Part shown: positions 26,708 to 31,853 of the stretch, piece after piece
How the letters are laid out: each line of letters opens with the position of its first letter
How positions within the stretch are numbered: the stretch's first letter is position 1
Source of the DNA: Balneolales bacterium
GTDB taxonomy: Bacteria; Bacteroidota; Rhodothermia; Balneolales; Natronogracilivirgulaceae
Length of the DNA stretch: 31,853 bases
Assembly (NCBI GenBank): GCA_007131625.1
Contig: SLQC01000153.1
Span: 1 to 31,853, forward strand
Direction: 5' to 3'
Notes under the pieces: model-generated
What the model was told of the DNA's origin: nothing
Database searches by the model: none
The model's input: only the letters and a program-made list of their open reading frames with translations
Position numbers and translations under genes: made by a program

Positions 26708-26942
26708 GTGCGCCCGGCAGGGCCGCTACCGTCCAGCTCCGGTGCGGGTGGTTGAAATCCCCAAACCGTGTGGAGGCCAACGGATGCCGGGCATTCCGAC
26801 GGTAGCCGATCGCCTGATCCAGCAGGCGCTTTTTGCAGGTGGCTGGACAGGCTTTCCCGGGTGGCTGTGCAGGTTACTCCGGGTGGCTGGACAGGCTTTT
26901 CCGGGTGGTTCGGCAGGCTACTCCAGGTGGCTATTGATCTAA
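26708..26942 (+). mobile_element. Group II intron relic 2 with RT fragment
   Basis: It begins with the same GTGCGCCCGGCAGGG as relic 1, then passes almost at once into an RT N-terminal block in one frame: RYRPAPVRVVEIPKPCGGQR, then MPGIPTVADRLIQQAL. Intact group II RTs carry Y-R-P-S-P-V-R-R-V-x-I-P-K-P-x-G-G-x-R-x-L-G-I-P-T at this point. The intron RNA domains before the ORF, and the rest of the RT, are gone; a 22-base tandem repeat follows. It sits right behind the cysNC hairpin. A different deletion from relic 1 implies two independent insertions or decays. Confidence 0.75.
26838..26932 (+). repeat. 22-base tandem repeat, about 4.3 copies
   Basis: Units start at 26838, 26860, 26882 and 26904 with a partial fifth at 26926. 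The consensus is GGTGGCTGGACAGGCTTTCC plus CG. Copies 1 and 3 are nearly identical, and copies 2 and 4 resemble each other, so the ancestral event may be a 44-base duplication. It lies inside the intron relic's residual reading frame. Confidence 0.85.
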
Positions 26943-26968
26943 TTTCTGATTTAAACCACGGATTGCAG

Positions 26969-27004
26969 ATCACATCCTTTACATCAGGAAGTTCAGGATG
27001 TGAT
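26969..27004. repeat. Perfect 10-bp inverted repeat
   Basis: ATCACATCCT (26969-26978) and AGGATGTGAT (26995-27004) are separated by 16 bases. It is between the convergent cysNC operon and the Met8-like gene. No T-run follows on either strand. It might be a bidirectional processing hairpin or an operator; unassigned. Confidence 0.55.
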
Positions 27005-27072
27005 AGTCAGCAAAAAAACGTTAGGAATAAAGATCAAAAAATGATCGTCAGCAAAATAACATTAGGAAGAAA
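27001..27072 (+). repeat. Imperfect 31-base direct repeat
   Basis: TGAT-a/c-GTCAGCAAAA-a/t-AAC-g/a-TTAGGAA-t/g-AAA occurs at 27001-27031 and 27042-27072, differing at four positions with a period of 41 bases. It lies just beyond the end of the Met8-like gene. Origin unknown. Confidence 0.7.
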
Positions 27073-27075
27073 TTT

Positions 27076-27792
27076 TCAGGAAGTGAACAATGAGAACACT
27101 TTCCGAAACAGATTTCGTATTATGCCGCTATCCGGGCGCAAACCAGATGCCACCATGACCTCATGACCCCAAATTGCCTCGGTTCGGTCCAGTGCCCGCT
27201 CTCGTTTGCCCTCTCTGAGCAGTGATATCGTATCGGAGTCGACCCACTCATACCATAATGCTTTTCGCTTTTCCGGATCAACAATGATCCGCATGACCGG
27301 ATCGCGAATGGCCTCGGAGAGATCCAGAAATGCTCCGTAGGCATCATCCAGTTCGTTCTGAAACCGCTCTTTGAGCCGGACTGCCAGAGCAGGGGCGAGT
27401 CCGTTTGTTGAAAAAGAGACCGTCAGTTTGCCCTGCCGAACCACCGATCCGAAGGCGGAATTGGATAGTGGAAGATTGTCCATTACATTGATGATCAGAT
27501 TCTTTTCATGCGCTTCTTTGGATACGTTCTCTGCAATTTCCGGGGTATAATCGGCAGCAACAACAAATGCAGTGTTGGTCAAGTCACCGTAAAGATATGC
27601 CCGGTCTGTCCAGGTGATATCGCCATGATCGACCCAGGAACGCATTTGGTCAGTCAACTCCTCGCTGATAACATGCACTTGCGCGCCAAATGAGAGCAGT
27701 TCCCCGGTTTTTCGCTCGGCTTCATCGTTACCGCCGAGCAGAATCACCCGTTTCCGGTTGAGATGAGTCAAATAAATGGGATAAAAGGACAT
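27076..27792 (-). CDS. Precorrin-2 dehydrogenase / sirohydrochlorin ferrochelatase-like (Met8/SirC type)
   Basis: Corresponds to the N-terminal part of CysG: NAD-dependent oxidation of precorrin-2 to sirohydrochlorin, and in bifunctional members iron insertion to siroheme. The nucleotide-binding start is VILLGGNDEAERKTGELLSFGAQVHVISEE, in place of the usual G-G-G-x-V-A-x-R-K. Asp105 (INVMDN) matches the conserved catalytic Asp (D104 in E. coli CysG). FGSVVRQGKLTVSFSTNGLAPALA is the family's I-V-R-x-G-x-L-x-x-x-x-S-T-x-G-x-S-P signature. At 238 residues it is the usual size of stand-alone proteins. It works with CobA (30726-31631) to make the cofactor of sulfite reductase. It is on the cobA-cysH strand but separated from them by the GH2 gene, with no leader of its own visible. 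Confidence 0.88.
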   Translation of the reverse strand: MSFYPIYLTHLNRKRVILLGGNDEAERKTGELLSFGAQVHVISEELTDQMRSWVDHGDITWTDRAYLYGDLTNTAFVVAADYTPEIAENVSKEAHEKNLIINVMDNLPLSNSAFGSVVRQGKLTVSFSTNGLAPALAVRLKERFQNELDDAYGAFLDLSEAIRDPVMRIIVDPEKRKALWYEWVDSDTISLLREGKRERALDRTEAIWGHEVMVASGLRPDSGIIRNLFRKVFSLFTS

Positions 27793-27835
27793 GGGTAAGC
27801 TGATCAGAGGATAAATGTCATGAAAAAATCATCAT

Positions 27836-29671
27836 CTATTCTCTATAATTCTGTGATCTAAAAGTTTTTATTTGCACTTTTTCGAATGGTAATCCATCCG
27901 ATTTTGCGGTTACAAAAATATTCCCTTTAACTCTGTCCGACTGTATTACAGCAAGAGCTTTTCCCCAATAGGTTTCGCGGGTTTTACTTTTAAACGGTGT
28001 ATGATTTCTCAAGTCACCATTGTCCAATCCGATGAGACGGCCATTCCCTTCAACATCAAAATGAATAACGACATCAGCATCCGGCACCAAAATTCCATTT
28101 TCATCAAGCAGTTGCACTTTTACAAGCGAAACATCCTGTCCATCAGCCTTTATCATTTCTCTGTCCGGTTCGTAGTAAGGTTCCTGGTAGTTGTAGGATA
28201 CAACATCCATAACTTCAGAAAAATCCTTTCTGTAATTACGCTCATCATGACCAGGGTGGAGCGAGCATGTAACCGGCCTTGTTGTATCATGCTCATGGAC
28301 ACGTCGGATTAGTTTTTTTAAAACTTCAACTCCCTCTTCAGTATTCTGCTCTCTGACCTCGTTTCCAACACTCCACATCACGATGGACGGATGATTGCGG
28401 TCTCTCAAAACCATTGCATCAAGGTCTTTTTGCCACCAGTCAGCGAAATAATCAGCATAATACCCTTGGCTCGCCCATTTGTCAAAAGCCTCATCAATAA
28501 CCAAAAATCCCAGCCTGTCACAGATATCATAAAAACCGGCGGCAAACGGATTGTGACTGCAACGGATGGCATTCACTCCGAATTCTTTCAATATTTCCAA
28601 TCTGTACTCGATGACCCGGTCGGGTACGGCTGCCCCCAGCGACCCGGCGTCATGATGGATATTCATCCCCTTCATTTTCATATTCTTTCCATTAAGAAAG
28701 AATCCCTTGTCTATATCATAGACAATATCACGAATGCCAAAGGATGTTTCATATTCATCCATCACTTTATAATTCGTCCTGACGACCGTTTTCAATACAT
28801 ACAAATAAGGATTATCGAGATCCCACAGCACAGGGTCTTGAACATCCATACTCTGATCGAAAGTATGACTCGTTCCTGAAGCTATTCCATGTGATAGAAG
28901 AGCCCGTGTCACAATTTTACCGTCCCGGTCCAGAATCAGCGATTCAAGTTCGCAGGGAATTTCTTCGGGATAATGATTGGTTACTTTTGTCCGAACCGCT
29001 ACTTTCGCATATTCATCTGTTATTTCAGGAGTGGAAACATAAGTTCCCCATGTAGTTACATGAAGAGGATCAACGAAAGTCAACGTGACATGGCGGTATA
29101 TTCCCGACCCTGAGTACCATCGGGATGTGGGAGGGTCGGAATGATTGACCCGAACTGCAATTACGTTGTTTTCATTATACCGGATAAGGGGTGTTATATC
29201 GTATTCAAAAGCTACATACCCATAAGGCCTGAATCCAACATGATGGCCATTTACATACACATCACTGCGCATATAAACACCATCAAAATGTATGATTACC
29301 TTCTTTCCTTCTTGTTCCGGTAGAATTGTAAAATTTTTACGGTACCATCCTATTCCACAATCAAGAAATGCATATCGTTCGCCACCGGGAAGGTCGGGAT
29401 CAAACTGTCCTTCAACGCTCCAGTCATGTGGAAGCTGAACCTTTCTCCATTTGGAATGATCAAAATCGACAGATTTAGCGTCAGAATGATCTCCTTTAAA
29501 AAAACTCCAGTCAAAATTAAACAGTTGAGATTGCCTTGTCGGGGATTCAATTTTGTCAATATGACTGATATAGTTTAATTTATTTGCATTTACTGCTGGT
29601 GTAGCTAATAATAGTCCTCCAGTAGTAATTACGGATTTTTTTAAGAATTCGCGACGGTTATCATATTTCAT
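27836..29671 (-). CDS. Tat-exported GH2 beta-galactosidase-like protein with internal deletion of the nucleophile region
   Basis: Glycoside hydrolase family 2 protein, 611 residues. The Tat signal NRREFLKKSVITTGGLLLAT opens the protein. The sugar-binding jelly roll (LPHDWSVEGQF, VYVNGHHVGFRPYGY, SRWYSGSGIYRHV), the Ig-like domain and the start of the TIM barrel (GMNIHHDAGSLG, IRCSHNPFAAGFYD) follow. Acid/base Glu438 is present in MWSVGNEVRE. After VSYNYQEPYYEPDR (about residue 502) the sequence jumps to the C-terminal Ig-like domain (EMIKADGQDVSLVKVQLLDE). The stretch that should hold the nucleophile Glu (I-I-G-S-E-T/S) and the rest of the barrel, about 150-200 residues in relatives, is missing. 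The frame is kept. It is probably inactive on its own, a pseudogene in all but reading frame. AT-rich relative to the sulfur genes around it. Confidence 0.85.
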   Translation of the reverse strand: MKYDNRREFLKKSVITTGGLLLATPAVNANKLNYISHIDKIESPTRQSQLFNFDWSFFKGDHSDAKSVDFDHSKWRKVQLPHDWSVEGQFDPDLPGGERYAFLDCGIGWYRKNFTILPEQEGKKVIIHFDGVYMRSDVYVNGHHVGFRPYGYVAFEYDITPLIRYNENNVIAVRVNHSDPPTSRWYSGSGIYRHVTLTFVDPLHVTTWGTYVSTPEITDEYAKVAVRTKVTNHYPEEIPCELESLILDRDGKIVTRALLSHGIASGTSHTFDQSMDVQDPVLWDLDNPYLYVLKTVVRTNYKVMDEYETSFGIRDIVYDIDKGFFLNGKNMKMKGMNIHHDAGSLGAAVPDRVIEYRLEILKEFGVNAIRCSHNPFAAGFYDICDRLGFLVIDEAFDKWASQGYYADYFADWWQKDLDAMVLRDRNHPSIVMWSVGNEVREQNTEEGVEVLKKLIRRVHEHDTTRPVTCSLHPGHDERNYRKDFSEVMDVVSYNYQEPYYEPDREMIKADGQDVSLVKVQLLDENGILVPDADVVIHFDVEGNGRLIGLDNGDLRNHTPFKSKTRETYWGKALAVIQSDRVKGNIFVTAKSDGLPFEKVQIKTFRSQNYRE

Positions 29672-30006
29672 TTATTTCCCCTCTAAGGTCATCAGTGTTC
29701 CGATAAGACTTGCATAATTCAATGTAAGTCATAGTAACATTATGAAATAAGAATTTTTTATTTGATCAGGCAACTTATTTGATCACGAATTTAATCACGA
29801 ATTTAATCACGAATTTTTAGTTTCTTAATATTTCAATTTTTCAATAATAGATGGTATAGATCAAGGCTTTGTCTCGATCGTCGACGTGATTTACTCGTAG
29901 CCAATAATGTCAAATGGAGCATCCATGATAAAATCATCATGCGCCAAAGAGTCAGTGATCGCTGTCATGGGTGTTTCATTTTGCCCTTGGAAAATGCTAT
30001 GTCAGA
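29672..30006. other. Intergenic region between cysH and the GH2 gene
   Basis: 335 bases, AT-rich. It contains three 12-base direct repeats (29781-29816) and, on the minus strand, a protein-like 25-codon frame from ATG 29968 to TAA 29891 (MTAITDSLAHDDFIMDAPFD...). That frame is open upstream to just behind the cysH stop, giving a 36-residue fragment that I do not recognise. It may be a gene remnant carried in with, or left by, the GH2 insertion. No terminator with a T-run after cysH is evident. Confidence 0.4.
29781..29816. repeat. Three tandem 12-base repeats
   Basis: GATCACGAATTT at 29781, then AATCACGAATTT at 29793 and 29805. It lies upstream of the GH2 gene (minus strand), about 110 bases before its start, where it could serve as an operator or simply be slippage. 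Confidence 0.7.
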
Positions 30007-30726
30007 TTATGAGTCTGTTCCGGGATCATCCGAAACGGTGATCTTGTGAATTCCACACTCGGTTTTCGAGGTTCCAGTCCATCGTCCGGCACGCAGATCA
30101 TCACTTTCAGCGACAGCCCTGGTGCAGGGCCAGCACCCGATACTTGGATACCCATTGTCGTGGAGCTCATTATAGGGCAGGTCATTGATGCGGATATAGG
30201 ACCAGACTTCCTCTTCGGTCCAGCCAGCAAGGGGGCTTATTTTCAGCACTTCCAGTTCGTTTTCCCACTGAAAAAGAGGCGTGTGCTTCCGGGATGCTGA
30301 TTGATCACGGCGTATTCCAGTTATCCATGCTTTTTTATCGTCGAGAAATGACCGCAACGGCAACACTTTGCGAATATAGCAGCATTTGTCAGGCTGTGTT
30401 TCCCACAGTTTGTCGCCATAAAGCCTTGACTGCTCTTCCAGCGATACGGCGGTATTGACCCGGATAAGTGATAGTCCGAGTCGCGCTTCCAACTGCCCGA
30501 TCAATTTGTAAGTTTCATCGAACAAAAGGTCGGTGTCAAGGTAGAAAACCGGGATTCCAGGATCGATCAGAGAGATCTGGTGCATCAGTACGATACCGGA
30601 TGCCCCGAATCCGGTTGACATGGCAACGCCCTTCCCGTAATGCTCATTCGCCCATTTCAGGATGGTGTCAGGCCCGGATTTTTCAAAATTGGTGTTAAGT
30701 TCAGTAATATCTTGATCGGTCTTCAT
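30007..30726 (-). CDS. cysH: APS/PAPS reductase with 4Fe-4S cluster motif
   Basis: Reduces activated sulfate to sulfite with thioredoxin. The PP-loop-like STGFGASG is near residues 37-44. Cluster ligands Cys115-Cys116 (DKCCYIRKVLPL) and Cys198-x-x-Cys201 (GCWPCT) are all present, and the catalytic C-terminal Cys224 is in ECGIH. Proteins with these four extra Cys are the iron-sulfur type that uses APS, or both APS and PAPS. The Cys-free E. coli type uses PAPS only. An APS kinase in the same window (CysNC) leaves both routes possible. The start codon overlaps the cobA stop (TAATG at 30724-30728), so the two are translationally coupled and both lie behind attenuator B. Confidence 0.94.
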   Translation of the reverse strand: MKTDQDITELNTNFEKSGPDTILKWANEHYGKGVAMSTGFGASGIVLMHQISLIDPGIPVFYLDTDLLFDETYKLIGQLEARLGLSLIRVNTAVSLEEQSRLYGDKLWETQPDKCCYIRKVLPLRSFLDDKKAWITGIRRDQSASRKHTPLFQWENELEVLKISPLAGWTEEEVWSYIRINDLPYNELHDNGYPSIGCWPCTRAVAESDDLRAGRWTGTSKTECGIHKITVSDDPGTDS

Positions 30727-31631
30727 TACAATGCAGCAGCTATGTTTTTTGAAATTCCGGTAGAGCGGATTTCATGGCCGTTGCCCGGTTCAGCTTCCGG
30801 AGTAAACCAGCTTAATTCGTGATGATATTTCACAACCTCACCGATGATGATGGTTGCAGGCGGGGTGATATGTGTAGAATTTTGGCGGATATCGGCAATG
30901 GTTCCGGTGACTACCTGCTGTTCACGGGTTGTACCCCAACGGATGATGGCAATTGGTTCACAGGTGGATTTTCCGTGTTCTAATAGTTTTTCGAGAATAT
31001 CGCACAAATTTCGCAATCCCATCAAGATGACCAAAGTGGAGGTAGCCGAAAGTGCGTACCAGTCGTAAGATTGGCTGTCGGGATGCAGATGGCCGCTGAT
31101 CACGGTAAAACCGGTAGCCTGATTGCGCATCGTCAGCGGTATGCCGGCATAAGCCGGTACTGCAGACACGCTGCTAATGCCAGGGACCACTTCAAACGGG
31201 ACATCGACCCGGCTGAGCGCCAGGCATTCCTCACCGCCACGTCCGAAGATAAATGGGTCACCACCCTTAAGTCGTACAACCTGATATCCTTTCATTGCTT
31301 CGGATATCAGCTTGTTGTTTATATCGTTCTGGCTCACCGAAGGCCTGCTGGCTTTCTTGCCGACAGATATCTTACGGGCATCAGGACGTGTATAGTCGAG
31401 CAGTTCGGAACCTATCAGGCGGTCATAATAGATTACATCGGCCTCCTGAAGAAGGCGAACAGCTTTTACCGTGATCAGTTCAGGATCACCGGGCCCGGCA
31501 CCCACAATGTGTACTTTTCCAATACGGCTTACCGGTATTCCCGTAGTATTGCTGCGCAACTCCACAACTTCCCCGCTGTTTTCATTCTGGCGAGACCGAC
31601 TCCTTTCGAACGTGTTGCTATTTGAAAGCAT
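30726..31631 (-). CDS. cobA: Uroporphyrinogen-III C-methyltransferase
   Basis: Methylates uroporphyrinogen III twice with SAM to give precorrin-2, the first committed step to siroheme. The family blocks are VGAGPGDPELITVKA (44-50 and on), ADVIYYDRL, RLKGGDPFIFGRGGEE, EVVPGISSVSAVPAYAGIPLT and ILMGLRNL. An N-terminal extension of about 38 hydrophilic residues precedes the first strand; no better start codon exists nearby. It is the single-domain SUMT form; the dehydrogenase half is the separate Met8-like protein at 27076-27792. It is first in an operon with cysH, 57 bases downstream of attenuator terminator B. Siroheme serves sulfite reductase, whose gene is not in the window. Confidence 0.95.
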   Translation of the reverse strand: MLSNSNTFERSRSRQNENSGEVVELRSNTTGIPVSRIGKVHIVGAGPGDPELITVKAVRLLQEADVIYYDRLIGSELLDYTRPDARKISVGKKASRPSVSQNDINNKLISEAMKGYQVVRLKGGDPFIFGRGGEECLALSRVDVPFEVVPGISSVSAVPAYAGIPLTMRNQATGFTVISGHLHPDSQSYDWYALSATSTLVILMGLRNLCDILEKLLEHGKSTCEPIAIIRWGTTREQQVVTGTIADIRQNSTHITPPATIIIGEVVKYHHELSWFTPEAEPGNGHEIRSTGISKNIAAAL

Positions 31632-31687
31632 GAATTTATACTACAATGTTAAAGATAAAAACTGGTATTTGAGAGCAATACAGGTTT

Positions 31688-31723
31688 AAAAAAAAGCCCG
31701 CAACCTGATGGGCAGCGGGCTTT
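31688..31723 (-). terminator. Attenuator terminator B
   Basis: On the minus strand AAAGCCCGC (31723-31715) pairs with GCGGGCTTT (31701-31693), and a T-run extends to 31688. The stem is identical to terminator A at 21769-21799. It lies between leader peptide B and cobA. Confidence 0.9.
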
Positions 31724-31792
31724 GAAAAAAAAATTGAATGCGATTTTACTACTTTGTCGCGTACAAACCTCTACCGCTGCCTCCGAAGGGCA
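31688..31792 (-). promoter_or_regulatory. Cysteine-codon transcription attenuator B
   Basis: Minus-strand pairings: 1:2, TGCC (31792-31789) with GGCA (31781-31778). 2:3, GGCAGCGG (31781-31774) with CCGCTGCC (31718-31711), all Watson-Crick. 3:4, the terminator. The Cys-Cys codons are at 31799-31794, 12 bases before segment 2. The layout is the same as attenuator A. Pairings were found by eye. Confidence 0.7.
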
Positions 31793-31835
31793 TACAACAC
31801 ATCATCGTACAAAAACAATAACGGCTTGCAGTCAT
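31749..31835 (-). CDS. Cys-rich leader peptide B (attenuator of cobA-cysH operon)
   Basis: Minus-strand frame of 28 residues from ATG 31835 to TAG 31749, starting MTASRY and continuing CFCTMMCCMPFGGSG (Cys7, 9, 13, 14). An AGGA lies four bases before the ATG, a modest ribosome site. The pattern C-x-C, CCM, P and GSG repeats that of leader A although the rest differs, and the same terminator stem follows. The promoter is beyond the window edge, since only 18 bases upstream are visible. The product is presumably a throw-away sensor peptide for cysteine supply. Confidence 0.8.
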   Translation of the reverse strand: MTASRYCFCTMMCCMPFGGSGRGLYATK

Positions 31836-31853
31836 TACGTCCTATGTTGACAG

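Noticed and set aside
26706..26942. 78-codon frame as a stand-alone gene
   Set aside because: Its first half is an RT block of a group II intron and its second half is a translated 22-base repeat; it is a relic, not a gene.
21653..31835. Leader peptides as metal-binding or secreted microproteins
   Set aside because: The Cys-rich segments could bind metal, but the position before identical terminators, the sulfur operons downstream and the RNA-level explanation of the Met-Pro and Gly-Ser-Gly residues favour attenuation. There is no signal peptide.
1..31853. tRNA, rRNA, CRISPR arrays or phage genes
   Set aside because: Reading through all intergenic stretches I saw no cloverleaf-like sequence, no regularly spaced direct repeats of CRISPR type and no phage structural genes.

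Overview
The window is about 32 kb of a moderate-GC bacterial chromosome. Several proteins carry Tat or lipoprotein-type export signals (RR-x-F-L-K in a phosphoesterase and a GH2 enzyme). There is a repertoire for polysaccharide breakdown (GH13, GH2, sulfatase, a giant LamG protein), Shine-Dalgarno sequences are mostly weak, and the sulfur genes are of the CysD / CysN-CysC fusion type. Together this suggests the Bacteroidota/Balneolota side of the tree. That placement is inference, with no marker search behind it.

Layout. 1-1806: 3' part of a GH13 alpha-glucanase. 1933-3820: CaCA antiporter, acylphosphatase, ThpR. 4127-12309: exported degradative enzymes, namely a 1307-aa LamG protein, a small membrane protein coupled to an alpha/beta hydrolase, a sulfatase, a decayed glycerophosphodiesterase and a Tat-exported metallophosphoesterase. 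12569-16569: dnaE and trxA. 16650-17149: remains of a group II intron directly behind the trxA terminator. 17216-21138: a gamma-glutamyltransferase and a secreted two-domain hydrolase. 21538-26598: sulfate uptake and activation (SLC13 permease, cysD, cysNC). 26663-27072: a second intron relic and repeats. 27076-31631, minus strand: cobA-cysH, a GH2 gene with an internal deletion, and a Met8-like siroheme gene.

The most interesting signal is a pair of transcription attenuators, one in front of each sulfur operon. Each has a 28-29 codon reading frame with four Cys codons ending in a Cys-Cys pair (CLCLCCMMPPLEGSG at 21683-21727; CFCTMMCCMPFGGSG at 31817-31773, minus strand), followed by a GC-rich hairpin with a T-run. 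In both, the RNA encoding Met-Pro can pair with the RNA encoding Gly-Ser-Gly (1:2), the Gly-Ser-Gly RNA can pair with the 5' arm of the terminator (2:3), and the terminator is 3:4. Two base changes between the copies keep the 2:3 helix through G-U pairs. This is the architecture of trp/his-type ribosome-mediated attenuation, with cysteine as the sensed amino acid.

How the genes fit together: the permease imports sulfate, CysD/CysNC make APS and PAPS, CysH reduces the activated sulfate to sulfite, and CobA plus the Met8-like protein make siroheme, the cofactor of sulfite reductase. No sulfite reductase gene is in the window. Ribosomes stalled at Cys codons when charged Cys-tRNA is scarce would switch on both operons. 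Secondary themes are decay and mobile-element scars: two group II intron relics, a GDPD pseudogene, a GH2 gene missing its nucleophile region, and several short repeats.
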